The notes: a model not told the origin generated them from the sequence alone. A stretch of DNA of 64,000 bases from Paracoccus thiocyanatus (GCF_900156255.1 NZ_FTMK01000005.1:1-64000), one strand, 5' to 3'; positions 16,392 to 25,402 are shown, counted from the first letter of the stretch. Program-made: numbers and translations.

Positions 16392-18811
16392 CCGGCGCGC
16401 CTTAGCCGCAGCGCGTTGCTGACCACGAAGACCGAGGACAGCGCCATCGCCCCGGCCCCCAGCATCGGCGACAGTTGCGGCCCGCCAAAGGGCACCAGCG
16501 CCCCCATGGCCACCGGGATCAGCGCGACATTGTAGCCAAAGGCCCAGAACAGGTTCTGCCGGATATTGCGCATGACGCTGCGCGACAGCGCAATGGCCCG
16601 CGCCACGCCCATCGGATCGCCGCCGACCAGCACCACCTGGGCCGATTCGATGGCGACATCGGTGCCGGTGCCGATGGCGATGCCGGTTTCGGCCGCTGCC
16701 AGCGCCGGGGCATCGTTGATGCCGTCGCCGACAAAGACCGTGCCGCGTCCCATGTCGCGGATGGCGGCCAGCTTGCCTTCGGGCAGCACACCCGCGGTCA
16801 CGCGGTCGATGCCCAGCTTGCGGCCCACCGCCTCGGCCGTGGCCTGCACATCGCCCGAGATCATCGCCGTTTGCAGGCCAAGCCGGTGCAGTTCCGCGAT
16901 GGCCTGGGCCGCCTCGGGGCGGATGGGATCGGCCAGCGCCATCGCCGCGGCGTGCCGGCCGTCGATCGCCAGATGCACCGGCGTCGCCCCTTGCGCGGCC
17001 CAGCCTTCGGCCGCGGCGATCAAGGCGGGCGCGGGGGTAATGCCGGCTTCGGCCAGCGCCGCGGCATTGCCGATCAGCAGCGCGCGCCCCTCGACCCGCG
17101 CGGTCAGCCCGCGCCCGGTCCTTGCCTCGACCGCTTCGGCCGGGGGCAGGTCCAGCCCCTTGTCGCGCGCCGCGCCAAGGACGGCTGCGGCCAGCGGATG
17201 CTCGGAACGGGCCTCGGCCGCGGCGGCCAGGCGCAGGGCGTCCAGCGGTTCGATATCCTCGGCCTCGATGGCGGTCAGGGCCGGGGCGCCCTGCGTCAGG
17301 GTGCCGGTCTTGTCAAAGCCCACGATCCGCGCCTCGGCCAGGGTTTGCAGGGCATCGCCGCGCCGGAACAGCACGCCCAGTTCCGCGCCGCGCCCGGTGC
17401 CGACCATGATCGAGACCGGGACGGCCAGCCCCATGGCGCAGGGGCAGGCGATGATCAGGACCGCAATCGCCGCGACCAGCGCCTGTCCCAATGCGCCGGC
17501 AAAGATCATCCACAGCACGAAGGTCAGGACCGAAAGCGCCATCACCGCCGGCACGAAGACCGCGGTGATCCGGTCGACCAGCGCCTGAACCGGCAGCTTG
17601 GTGGCCTGCGCCTCTTCGACCAGGCGGATGATGCGGGCCAAGACCGTGTCGCCGCCCGTCGCGGTCACGCGATAGGCCAGCGCCGCATTGCCGTTCACCG
17701 TGCCGCCCGTCACCGCATCGCCGGGGGATTTGACGACGGGCACCGGCTCTCCGGTCAGCATGGATTCGTCGATGGCGCCGCTGCCCTGGGTCAGAACGCC
17801 GTCCACCGCCACCCGCTCGCCGGGTTTCAGATGCACGATGTCGCCGGTGCGCAATTCGGCCACGGGGATTTCCACGATGCGGCCGTCGCGTTCGACATGG
17901 GCGCTGTCGGGGGCCAGTTCGATCAGGCGGCGGATGGCGTCGCCGGCCCGGCCCTTGGCGCGCGCCTCAAGCCAGCGGCCCAGCAGGATCAGCGTGACGA
18001 TGACGGCGGCGGCCTCGAAATAGACATGCACCGCATCCGGGGGCAGCACCCCCGGCGCAAAGGTCGCGACGGTGGAATAGGCCCAGGCGGCCGAGGCACC
18101 CAGCGCCACCAGGCTGTTCATTTCCGGCGCGCGGCGCAGCAAGGCGGGAACGCCGATGCGGAAGAACATCCGCCCCGGACCGGCCAGGACGGCGGTGGTC
18201 AGCAGGAATTCCAGCACCCACAGCGTGCGCTGGCCCAGGGCCGCGTGCAGCCAATGATGGAATGCCGGGACGGCATGGCCGCCCATCTCGGCGATGAAAA
18301 GCGGCAGGGTCAGGACCAGCGCGATCAGGAAATTGCGGCGCAGCGCCTGGGCATCGCCGCCGTGATCGGGCAGATGCGGCGCGGCCTGGGCCCGGACCGC
18401 GGCCGGATAGCCCTTGGCGGTGACGGCATCGGCCAGCGCCTGGGGCGCGAGGCTGGGCGAATGGCGGATGGTGGCGCTGGCCGTGGCCAGGTTGACCTGT
18501 GCCGTTTCGACCCCCGGCAGGGCGGCCAGCGTCCTTTCGACCCGGCCCGAGCACGAGGCGCAGGTCATGCCCTCGATCGTCAGGCGGGTTTCCTTTGGCT
18601 CGGCCGGATAGCCTGCGCCTGCAAGCGCCGCGACGGCGCGGGGCAGGGCCTCGGGCGCGCTCAGGCGGAAATGCGCGCGGCCGGTGGCCAGGTTGATCTG
18701 TGGTTCATGCACGCCCGGCACTGCGGCCAGCGCCTTTTCGACGCGGCCCACGCAAGAGGCGCAGCTCATGCCCGAGACGGTCAGCTCGGCATCGTTTGGG
18801 TGATGTTTCAT
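16388..18811 (-). CDS. copA: Copper-exporting P1B-type ATPase
   Basis: This 807-residue inner-membrane pump exports Cu(I) to the periplasm. Two N-terminal heavy-metal-associated domains have MSCASC and MTCASC metal sites. The membrane part contains the CPC motif (IACPCAMG) in the ion channel helix. The phosphatase motif is MLTGEP, the phosphorylation site is DKTGTLT, and the ATP-binding hinge is GDGINDAPAL. The C-terminal end (FVVSNALRLRR) carries the asparagine typical of copper pumps. A short Cys/His-rich frame with its own promoter lies 36 bases upstream, so copper control may involve that leader. Confidence 0.95.
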   Translation of the reverse strand: MKHHPNDAELTVSGMSCASCVGRVEKALAAVPGVHEPQINLATGRAHFRLSAPEALPRAVAALAGAGYPAEPKETRLTIEGMTCASCSGRVERTLAALPGVETAQVNLATASATIRHSPSLAPQALADAVTAKGYPAAVRAQAAPHLPDHGGDAQALRRNFLIALVLTLPLFIAEMGGHAVPAFHHWLHAALGQRTLWVLEFLLTTAVLAGPGRMFFRIGVPALLRRAPEMNSLVALGASAAWAYSTVATFAPGVLPPDAVHVYFEAAAVIVTLILLGRWLEARAKGRAGDAIRRLIELAPDSAHVERDGRIVEIPVAELRTGDIVHLKPGERVAVDGVLTQGSGAIDESMLTGEPVPVVKSPGDAVTGGTVNGNAALAYRVTATGGDTVLARIIRLVEEAQATKLPVQALVDRITAVFVPAVMALSVLTFVLWMIFAGALGQALVAAIAVLIIACPCAMGLAVPVSIMVGTGRGAELGVLFRRGDALQTLAEARIVGFDKTGTLTQGAPALTAIEAEDIEPLDALRLAAAAEARSEHPLAAAVLGAARDKGLDLPPAEAVEARTGRGLTARVEGRALLIGNAAALAEAGITPAPALIAAAEGWAAQGATPVHLAIDGRHAAAMALADPIRPEAAQAIAELHRLGLQTAMISGDVQATAEAVGRKLGIDRVTAGVLPEGKLAAIRDMGRGTVFVGDGINDAPALAAAETGIAIGTGTDVAIESAQVVLVGGDPMGVARAIALSRSVMRNIRQNLFWAFGYNVALIPVAMGALVPFGGPQLSPMLGAGAMALSSVFVVSNALRLRRAG

Positions 18812-18847
18812 CGGATTGTCCTGTCAGAATGGCGAAAAAGGCGCGAT

Positions 18848-19102
18848 TCAGGCAGGACAGGGCGGCGCCTGCGGATGCTGGGGCAGATGATGCAGGACCT
18901 GGTGGGGCTGGGGCACGTCGCCCCGCGCCGGCCGCCAGGCCAGCGGATGGCCGCTTGCCGCCAATGCCGGGCGGGCCAGGCGCAACCGCAGCGCGATATG
19001 GCAGCGGCAACCACGCCCGCCCCGGCCCCGGCACAGATGCGGGGCGCGCGTGGGCGCGCGGCGCGGCGGGCGAACAAGAGGGGCGCAGCTTGCGCAGGTC
19101 AT
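18848..19102 (-). CDS. Cys/His/Pro-rich small protein upstream of copA, possible copper-sensing leader
   Basis: This 84-residue frame starts MTCASC, the same metal motif as in CopA domains. It has further Cys at 24, 32, 34 and 82 and histidines at 22, 35, 52, 67, 71, 72 and 76. The C-terminal 20 residues are Pro/His-rich (HHLPQHPQAPPCPA). It has AAGGA upstream and a good promoter (19126-19154), and ends 36 bases before copA on the same strand. Rhodobacter species control copper genes through small upstream proteins with Cys motifs and Pro-rich ends (CutF, CruR), which makes a leader-peptide role plausible. Homology is not shown, and high GC makes chance frames common. Confidence 0.5.
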   Translation of the reverse strand: MTCASCAPLVRPPRRAPTRAPHLCRGRGGRGCRCHIALRLRLARPALAASGHPLAWRPARGDVPQPHQVLHHLPQHPQAPPCPA

Positions 19103-19125
19103 GGCAGGCGATCCTTTCCCGATGC

Positions 19126-19154
19126 AAGCTAAGCACGTTCGCCGCGCCTTTCAA
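19126..19154 (-). promoter_or_regulatory. Promoter for the copA leader and copA
   Basis: On the minus strand, TTGAAA (19154-19149) and TAGCTT (19131-19126) are 17 bases apart, a good sigma-70-type pair. Transcription would begin close to 19119, leaving about 16 bases before the ATG at 19102. No clear CueR-type dyad is seen in the spacer, which has the normal 17-base length rather than the 19 bases typical of MerR-family targets. Confidence 0.55.
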
Positions 19155-19238
19155 CCGCGTCACGGGGCTTTGAGTTGATCCCGGCGGCGCAAGCGGTTAG
19201 GCGCAGGATCAAGGAACGCAAGGATTCAGGACGGACAG

Positions 19239-19817
19239 ATGAACCGCAGACAGATGCTGATGGCCGCCTTGCCGCTGGTGGCCGCGCCCTCGCTGGTTTT
19301 GGCCCAAGCGCAGCCGGCGGCCCTGGCCACCCAGGCCGAACCCCGGCGCGACCCCTATGCCCCGACCGAGGTGGCCATCCGCGACGATTTCGAAGTCGGC
19401 AGCATCGTCGTGGTCTCGAAGGATTTCTTCCTTTACCACGTCACGGCGCCGGGCCGGGCCGTTCGCTATGGCGTGGCCGTCGGCACCGCCGAACTGGTCT
19501 GGAAAGGCCGCGCCACCGTGGGGCGCAAAACCGAATGGCCTAGCTGGACGCCCACGCCCGCGATGATCGAGCGCAATCCCGGTCAATATGGCAAATGGGC
19601 CGATGGCATGCCCGGTGGCCCGTCGAACCCGCTGGGCGCGCGGGCGCTTTACCTTTACGATGCCAAAGGCAACGATACCGCGATCCGCATCCACGGCACG
19701 ACCGAGCCGAACTCGATCGGCCGGGCCGTGTCGAACGGCTGCATCCGCATGCGCAACGAAGCGGTGATGGCGCTGTTCGAGCAGGTGCCGATCGGAACGC
19801 CCGTCTACGTCTACTAA
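19239..19817 (+). CDS. L,D-transpeptidase (YkuD domain), exported
   Basis: This 192-residue periplasmic enzyme would make 3-3 peptide bonds in peptidoglycan or attach proteins to it. It has a signal peptide (MLMAALPLVAAPSLVLAQA). The YkuD domain covers about residues 60-192, with the catalytic signature IHGTTEPNSIGRAVSNGCIR: the histidine, serine and the nucleophile cysteine are all present. The C terminus ends GTPVYVY, typical of this family in alphaproteobacteria. The next gene begins at the base right after its stop, so the two may be translated together. Confidence 0.9.
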   Translation: MNRRQMLMAALPLVAAPSLVLAQAQPAALATQAEPRRDPYAPTEVAIRDDFEVGSIVVVSKDFFLYHVTAPGRAVRYGVAVGTAELVWKGRATVGRKTEWPSWTPTPAMIERNPGQYGKWADGMPGGPSNPLGARALYLYDAKGNDTAIRIHGTTEPNSIGRAVSNGCIRMRNEAVMALFEQVPIGTPVYVY

Positions 19818-20915
19818 GTGGATACCCGCCTGACATCGCTGTCGGATCCGGCGCTGGCCGGGTTCGACACCATCATCGACACGCGCACCCCGCTGGAATA
19901 TGCCGAAGATCACCTGCCGGGCGCGATCAACCTGCCCGTGCTGTCGAACGAAGAACGCGCGCAGGTCGGGACGATCTACAAGCAGGTGTCGCCCTTTGAT
20001 GCGCGCAAGCTGGGCGGGGCCATGGTCGCCGCCAATGCCGCGCGCCATATCGCCGGGCCGCTGGCGGGGTTCGGCGGCGGCTGGCGGCCGCTGGTCTATC
20101 GCTGGCGCGGCGGCCAGCGCTCGGGCGCATTCACCAGCATCCTGTCGCAGATCGGCTGGCGCGCCGGGCGGCTTGAAGGCGGCTACAAGGCGTGGCGGGC
20201 GCTGGTGGTGGCGCGCGTCGCCGCGCCCCTGGCCCCGCCCGTGCTGGTGCTGGACGGCAATACCGGCAGCGCCAAGACCCAGATCCTGGCCCGCCTTGCC
20301 GCGCGCGGCCATCAGGTCATCGACCTGGAGGGGCTGGCGAACCATCGCGGCAGCCTGTTCGGCGCCATGCAGGGCGGCCAGCCCAGCCAGAAGCGCTTCG
20401 AAAGCCGCCTGGCCCTGGCGCTGGAGGCGCTGGACCCCGCCCGCCCGCTGCTGGTCGAGGCGGAAAGCTCGCGCATCGGCGCGTTGAACCTGCCGCGCGG
20501 CATCTGGCAGGCCATCGCCAAGGCGCCGCGCATCCGCCTGGCCGTGCCGTTGGGCGCGCGCGCCGCCTATACCGCCCGCACCTATGCCGAAACCTGCGCC
20601 GATCCGGCAGCGGTGGCGCGCATCGTGGCGCTGCTGCGGCCGCTGCACCCGGCCGACCGGATCGAGGACTGGCTGCGCAGGATCGACGCCGCCGACTGGG
20701 CCGGGCTGGCCGGGGGGCTGATCCGCGACCATTACGATCCGCGCTATGAAAAGCACCGGGCGCGCCATGACGACGGGCGCTGGCCGGTGGTGGCGCTGGA
20801 CGGGCTGGACGATCTGGATGGCGCCGCATCGGCGGTCGAGGCGGCGCTGGCCGGGCTTGATCTGGAAAGGCCCGCAATGGCGGCGCGCTTGGCGGCCTCC
20901 GGCGGGGATATTTGA
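19818..20915 (+). CDS. mnmH: tRNA 2-selenouridine synthase with altered active site
   Basis: This 365-residue protein of the SelU/MnmH family exchanges sulphur for selenium in the wobble base of certain tRNAs via geranylation. It has an N-terminal rhodanese domain (about 15-130) and a P-loop domain (DGNTGSAKTQIL, about 144-155). The catalytic cysteine of the rhodanese loop normally reads YCWRGG; here residue 95 is Arg (VYRWRGGQRS), encoded CGC at 20100-20102, one transition from TGC. The rest of the protein looks intact. The GTG start lies next to the preceding stop and has no clear ribosome binding site. Function may be lost or limited to the geranyl step. Confidence 0.85.
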   Translation: MDTRLTSLSDPALAGFDTIIDTRTPLEYAEDHLPGAINLPVLSNEERAQVGTIYKQVSPFDARKLGGAMVAANAARHIAGPLAGFGGGWRPLVYRWRGGQRSGAFTSILSQIGWRAGRLEGGYKAWRALVVARVAAPLAPPVLVLDGNTGSAKTQILARLAARGHQVIDLEGLANHRGSLFGAMQGGQPSQKRFESRLALALEALDPARPLLVEAESSRIGALNLPRGIWQAIAKAPRIRLAVPLGARAAYTARTYAETCADPAAVARIVALLRPLHPADRIEDWLRRIDAADWAGLAGGLIRDHYDPRYEKHRARHDDGRWPVVALDGLDDLDGAASAVEAALAGLDLERPAMAARLAASGGDI

Positions 20916-20929
20916 ACACGAAAGAAGCC
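20896..20929 (+). repeat. Dispersed TATTT-block repeat, copy A
   Basis: The segment begins CCTCCGGCGGGGATATTTG and continues AACACGAAAGAAGCC. It covers the last codons of mnmH and the space before the next gene. Related copies lie at 23797-23831, 32734-32768, 39436-39468, 46158-46184, 46215-46241 and near 46264-46290. Confidence 0.6.
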
Positions 20930-20934
20930 GGGGG

Positions 20935-21738
20935 TCAGGCGGCCGCGCCCAGAAAGCGGCGCAGGATGCGTTCCAGCTTGGCCGCGCCCAGGGGTGCCAT
21001 GGCCTTGGTATGGTCATGGCTGATCGCTTCGTCCGAGAGGCCCGCGCCCATATTGGTCACGACCGAGATGGCGGCGCAGCGCAGGCCCAGGAAACGGGCC
21101 AGGATCACCTCGGGGACGGTGGACATGCCGACCGCATCGGCGCCCAGGATGCGGGCGGCGCGGATTTCGGCCGGGGTTTCGAACGAGGGCCCCGAGAACC
21201 AGCAATAGACCCCCTCGGGCAGGGCGATCCCCTCGGCCTGGGCGGCGGCTTGCAGCCCGGCGCGGAGGCTGGGGTCGTGGGCGTGGGTCATCGGCACGAA
21301 GCGCGCCTCGCTGGGTTCGCCGATCAGCGGGTTGGTGCCGGCAAAGGCGATGTGGTCCGACAGCAGCATCAGCGAGCCCGGCGGCATCTCGGCGCGCAGG
21401 CTGCCGGCGGCGTTGGTCAGGATCAGTTTCCGGGTGCCGAGCGCCTTGAGCACCTCTAGCGGCAGCCGCATGGCATCGGCGCGGCCGGATTCGTAGTAAT
21501 GCGCCCGTCCGCCGAAGATGGCGACGCGCCGACCCTCCAGCGTGCCGACGACCAGTTGCGGCACATGGCCCGACACCCCGGCATGCGGAAAGCCCGGCAG
21601 GTCGGAATAGGGAATCGCCACGCCCTTTACCGCCGCCGCCAGGTGTCCCAGGCCCGAGCCAAGGACCAGCCCGTATTCCGGCGGCGTGTCCCCCGCCCGG
21701 CTGCGGATCAGATCGGCGAGGTCAGCGTTCTTTGACAT
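20935..21738 (-). CDS. Purine nucleoside phosphorylase
   Basis: This 267-residue trimeric-type (PNP/MTAP) enzyme splits purine nucleosides with phosphate into base and ribose-1-phosphate. Visible motifs are VLGSGLGHLA (phosphate loop), GRAHYYESG, the base-binding region SGPSFETPAEIRAARI with Glu, and MSTVPEVILAR. The start ATG at 21738 is used; an upstream ATG at 21780 lies inside the permease gene. It overlaps the end of permease 2 by 17 bases, so it is the last gene of the nucleoside uptake operon. This supports a salvage role for imported purine nucleosides. Confidence 0.9.
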   Translation of the reverse strand: MSKNADLADLIRSRAGDTPPEYGLVLGSGLGHLAAAVKGVAIPYSDLPGFPHAGVSGHVPQLVVGTLEGRRVAIFGGRAHYYESGRADAMRLPLEVLKALGTRKLILTNAAGSLRAEMPPGSLMLLSDHIAFAGTNPLIGEPSEARFVPMTHAHDPSLRAGLQAAAQAEGIALPEGVYCWFSGPSFETPAEIRAARILGADAVGMSTVPEVILARFLGLRCAAISVVTNMGAGLSDEAISHDHTKAMAPLGAAKLERILRRFLGAAA

Positions 21739-22687
21739 AGGGTTCTCCGCCCGCGCGCGGCGGGATGGCGCGGCCGACAAAGCCGGCCAGGATGACGACG
21801 GTCAGGATATAGGGCAAGGCGTTCATGAGCATCGAGGGCACGGTGACGACCCCCAGGTCAAGGTTCGGAAAGCGGTTCGCCACCGCCTCCATCAGCCCGA
21901 AGAGGAAGGTGGCCCCCAGCGCCCCCCAGGGCCGCCATTTGGCGAAGATCAGCGCCGCCAGCGCGATGAAGCCGCGCCCGGCGGTCATCTCCTTGACGAA
22001 GCCGGCCGAGATGCCGGTCGCCAGATAGGCGCCGGCGATGCCGCACAGGACCCCGCAGATCATCACCGCGGCAAAGCGCAGCCGGATGACCGAGACGCCG
22101 GCGGTATCGACCGAGGCGGGGCTTTCGCCCACCGCGCGCAGCCGCAGGCCGAAGCGGGTGCGGTAAAGCATCCACCAGGTCAGCGGCACCATGGCGAAGG
22201 CCACATAGACCAGGATGGTGTGGCCCGAGACCAGTTCGGCATAGACCGGGCCGATCACCGGCAGCGGGCGCAGGCTTTCGGCGAAGGGCAGGGTGATCTC
22301 GCCGAAGCGCGCCGCGCCGGAAAGCGAGGGCGTGCGCCCGCCCAGCCCGAAGATCTTCTGTCCCAGCAGCACCGTCAGCCCCGAGGCGAGGAAGTTGATC
22401 GCCACGCCCGAGATCAGCTGGTTGCCGCGGAAGCTGATCGAGGCGAGGCCGTGCAGCCCGGCCAGGGCCGCGGCGCCCGCGATGCCGGCCAGCAGCCCCA
22501 GCCAAGCGCTGCCGGTGGCATAGGCGACCGAGGCCGAGGCAAAGGCCGCCATCAGCATCTTGCCCTCCAGCCCGATGTCGAAGACCCCGGCGCGTTCGGA
22601 ATAAAGCCCGGCCAGGCAGGCCAGCAGCAGGGGTGTCATCAGCCGCACCGCCGAATCAAGGATCTGGATCAGCGTCGCGAAATCCAT
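21722..22687 (-). CDS. Nucleoside ABC transporter permease 2
   Basis: This 321-residue permease of the branched-chain amino acid/ribose (BPD_transp_2) type has about eight to nine hydrophobic helices. The typical sequences are LLLACLAGLYSERAGVFDIGLEGKM near the N terminus and GRGFIALAALIFAKWRPWGA near the C terminus, as in BMP-dependent nucleoside transporters. The start at 22687 overlaps the upstream permease stop by one base (TGATG), so the two subunits are translated together. It forms the membrane channel together with permease 1. Confidence 0.9.
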   Translation of the reverse strand: MDFATLIQILDSAVRLMTPLLLACLAGLYSERAGVFDIGLEGKMLMAAFASASVAYATGSAWLGLLAGIAGAAALAGLHGLASISFRGNQLISGVAINFLASGLTVLLGQKIFGLGGRTPSLSGAARFGEITLPFAESLRPLPVIGPVYAELVSGHTILVYVAFAMVPLTWWMLYRTRFGLRLRAVGESPASVDTAGVSVIRLRFAAVMICGVLCGIAGAYLATGISAGFVKEMTAGRGFIALAALIFAKWRPWGALGATFLFGLMEAVANRFPNLDLGVVTVPSMLMNALPYILTVVILAGFVGRAIPPRAGGEPYVKER

Positions 22688-23781
22688 CACGCCCCCTTGC
22701 GGCGCAGCGCCATGAACAGCCGTTCCAGCGGCATGCGCACCATGTTGTCGAGCGCCCCGGTGAACAGGATCACCAGCGCCTGGATGACCACGATCAGCTC
22801 GCGCGGGATCGAGGTCCACAGCGCCAGCTCGCCCCCGCCCTGATAGAGAAAGCCAAAGAGCAGCGCCGCCAGCAGCACGCCCAGCGGATGGTTGCGCCCC
22901 ATCAGCGCCACGGCGATGCCGATGAAGCCGGCGCCCTCGACGGCGTTCAGGACCAGCCGCTCGGCCTCTCCCATGACGTTGTTGACCGCCATCAACCCGG
23001 CCAGCGCGCCCGAGACCAGCATGGCCAGCACGGTGATGCGCAAGGCCGAGATGCCGGCATAGCGCACCGCCGTTGCGGATTTGCCAAAGGCGCGGATCTC
23101 ATAGCCCCGCCGCGTGTGCCAGATCAGCAGCCAGACCAGCAGGCAGGCGGCGACGGCCACGAAGAAACTGATATTGGCCGGGGTGTTGCGACCCCATTCG
23201 ACGCCCAGTGCCAGCGCCATCTCGGACAGTTTCGGCAGATGCGTGGCCGCAGGAAAGCTGGCCGAGGCCGGATCCATGCTGCCCACCGGCCGCAACAGGT
23301 TGACCAGGACGTAATTCAGCAGCGCCGCGGCGATGAAGTTGAACATGATGGTGGTGATGACGACGTGGCTGCCGCGCCGGGCCTGCAACCAGGCGGGCAC
23401 CAGCGCCCATAGCGCGCCCATCAGCGCCGCCCCGACAGCCGCCGCCGGCAATGCCAGGGCCCAATGCGGCCAGGGCAGGGCCAGCACCACCAGCGCGACG
23501 CCAAGGCCCCCCATGGCGGCCTGCCCCTCGCCGCCGATATTGAACAGGCCGGCGTGATAGGCCACCGCCACCGCCAGGCCGGTAAAGATGAAATTCGTCG
23601 CATAATACAGGGTGAAGCCCCAGCCATAGCTGGAGCCCAGGGCACCCTGGACCACGACTTTCAGCGCCTCGGCCGGGCTTTCGCCGATGGCCAGGATCAG
23701 CAGCGCCGAAAGCGCAAAGGCCAGCACCAGCGAGATCAGCGGCGTCAGGATCACATCCGCCCATTTCGGCATTCGCTCCAT
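22687..23781 (-). CDS. Nucleoside ABC transporter permease 1
   Basis: This 364-residue inner-membrane permease belongs to the same family as its neighbour but is of the longer type. It contains FTGLAVAVAYHAGLFNIGGEGQ, the hallmark EAA-like loop of this permease class, and NAVEGAGFIGIAVALMGRNHPLG. The start ATG at 23781 follows a GGCGGG stretch; an upstream start at 23865 would overlap the ATPase end and lacks support. A dispersed repeat (copy B) lies in the 61-base gap between this gene and the ATPase gene. Confidence 0.9.
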   Translation of the reverse strand: MERMPKWADVILTPLISLVLAFALSALLILAIGESPAEALKVVVQGALGSSYGWGFTLYYATNFIFTGLAVAVAYHAGLFNIGGEGQAAMGGLGVALVVLALPWPHWALALPAAAVGAALMGALWALVPAWLQARRGSHVVITTIMFNFIAAALLNYVLVNLLRPVGSMDPASASFPAATHLPKLSEMALALGVEWGRNTPANISFFVAVAACLLVWLLIWHTRRGYEIRAFGKSATAVRYAGISALRITVLAMLVSGALAGLMAVNNVMGEAERLVLNAVEGAGFIGIAVALMGRNHPLGVLLAALLFGFLYQGGGELALWTSIPRELIVVIQALVILFTGALDNMVRMPLERLFMALRRKGA

Positions 23782-23796
23782 CAGCCCGCCTTTCCC

Positions 23797-23831
23797 GGCT
23801 TTCTCCGTTTTCCAAATACTCCCGCCGGAGG
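23797..23831 (-). repeat. Dispersed TATTT-block repeat, copy B
   Basis: On the minus strand this reads CCTCCGGCGGGAGTATTTGG, then AAAACGGAGAAAGCC. It matches copy A closely in its first 18 bases. It lies between the ATPase and permease genes of one operon, so it is transcribed with them; it may shape mRNA stability. Confidence 0.6.
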
Positions 23832-23842
23832 CATGCGGCGCC

Positions 23843-25402
23843 TCATCCCGCAATGCCGCCGGCATCGGCGCGCGCCGGTTCCACCCCGGCCATCAGGCTG
23901 CCCAGTTCGGCGGCCGTCGCCTCGGCGGGCAGCCGCTCGCCCATGATGCGGCCGTCGAACATCACCAGGATGCGGTCCGCCAGCGCCATGATCTCGTCCA
24001 GTTCGACCGAAACCAGCAGCACCGCGCGGCCGGCGTCGCGCAGGGCGACGATGCGCTTGTGGATGAACTCGATGGCGCCGATATCGACCCCGCGCGTCGG
24101 CTGGCCGACCAGCAGCAGGTCGGGATCGCGCTCGACCTCGCGCGCCACCACGATCTTTTGCTGGTTGCCGCCGGAAAAGCTTTTCGCCGCCAGGTCCGGG
24201 TCGGGCGGGCGGATGTCGAAACGCGCGATCTTGCCCATCGCATCGGCGCGCAGCGCGGCATTATCCATCAACGGGCCGCGCTGGAACTGGGGCGCGTCCT
24301 GATAACCGAAGGCCATGTTCTCCCAGGCGGTGAAATCCATGATCAGCCCCTCGGCCTGGCGATCCTCGGGGACATGGCCGATGCCGGCGCGGCGGCGGGC
24401 GCGGCCCTGCGATCCGGCCAGGGGCAGCGGCCGGCCGCCAAGCCGGATTTCGCCCGAAAGCGTCGCGCCGGCCGGGGGATAGCCGCCCAGGATTTCCAGC
24501 AGTTGCGTCTGGCCGTTGCCGGCCACCCCGGCAATGCCCAGGATTTCGCCGGCGCGGATCGCCAGGTCGATGCCGCGCAGCCGCTCGACGCCCTCGGCAT
24601 CGACCATGCGCAATCCCTGCACTTCCAGCACCGGCGCGCCGGGGCGGGCGAGGGGCTTTTCCACCCGCAACAGCACCTTGCGCCCCACCATCAACTCGGC
24701 CAGTTCGGCCGGGCCGGTCCCGGCGGTCCTGACCGAGGCCACCATCTCGCCCCGCCGCATGACCGAGACATTTTCGGTGATCTGCATGATCTCGCGCAGC
24801 TTGTGGGTGATCAGGATGATGGTCTTGCCCTCGTCCCTCAGGCTGCGCAGGATGCGGAACAGGTGATCGGCCTCGGCGGGGGTCAGCACGCCCGTCGGCT
24901 CGTCCAGGATCAGGATGTCGGCGCGGCGATACAGCGCCTTGAGGATCTCGACCCGCTGCTGGTGACCGACCGACAGATCCTCGACCAGCGCGTCGGGATC
25001 GACTTGCAAGCCGTATTCCGCCGCCAGCCGCTTCAACTCGCCGCGCGCCCGCGCCAGAGAGCGGCGCAGGAACCGGCCGTCTTCGGCGCCCAGCACCACG
25101 TTTTCCAGCACGGTGAAATTCGGCACCAGCTTGAAATGCTGGAACACCATGCCGATGCCGGCGCGGATCGCGGCCTGGCTGTCGGCGATGGCGACGGGCT
25201 TGCCGTCGATCAGGATCTGGCCCGCATCGGGGCGGTAAAAGCCGTAAAGGATCGACATCAGCGTCGATTTCCCGGCGCCGTTCTCGCCGATGATGCCGTG
25301 GATGGTGCCGCGCGGCACCACCAGGTCGATGGCCCGGTTCGCCTGCACCGGGCCGAAGGCCTTGGAAATCCCCCGCAACTCGATTGCGGGCGCGGCCGTC
25401 AT
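23843..25402 (-). CDS. Nucleoside ABC transporter ATP-binding protein (two ATPase domains)
   Basis: This 519-residue tandem ATPase energises the transporter. Domain 1 (residues 5-245) has Walker A GENGAGKST, signature LSVGHQQ and Walker B ILILDEP. Domain 2 (about 255-505) has a degenerate Walker A GVAGNGQTQ, as usual in this family, signature FSGGNQQK and LLVGQPTRG. The arrangement is like RbsA but with the nucleoside-transporter subtype (paired with a BMP protein). Its start overlaps the stop of the BMP gene. The Ala/Gly-rich C-terminal tail is ordinary for the group. Confidence 0.92.
   Translation of the reverse strand: MTAAPAIELRGISKAFGPVQANRAIDLVVPRGTIHGIIGENGAGKSTLMSILYGFYRPDAGQILIDGKPVAIADSQAAIRAGIGMVFQHFKLVPNFTVLENVVLGAEDGRFLRRSLARARGELKRLAAEYGLQVDPDALVEDLSVGHQQRVEILKALYRRADILILDEPTGVLTPAEADHLFRILRSLRDEGKTIILITHKLREIMQITENVSVMRRGEMVASVRTAGTGPAELAELMVGRKVLLRVEKPLARPGAPVLEVQGLRMVDAEGVERLRGIDLAIRAGEILGIAGVAGNGQTQLLEILGGYPPAGATLSGEIRLGGRPLPLAGSQGRARRRAGIGHVPEDRQAEGLIMDFTAWENMAFGYQDAPQFQRGPLMDNAALRADAMGKIARFDIRPPDPDLAAKSFSGGNQQKIVVAREVERDPDLLLVGQPTRGVDIGAIEFIHKRIVALRDAGRAVLLVSVELDEIMALADRILVMFDGRIMGERLPAEATAAELGSLMAGVEPARADAGGIAG

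Noticed and set aside
16475-19132. Long plus-strand open frame opposite copA
   Set aside because: Low-complexity, Gly/Arg/Gln-rich translation with no motif, while copA on the other strand has all ATPase signatures.
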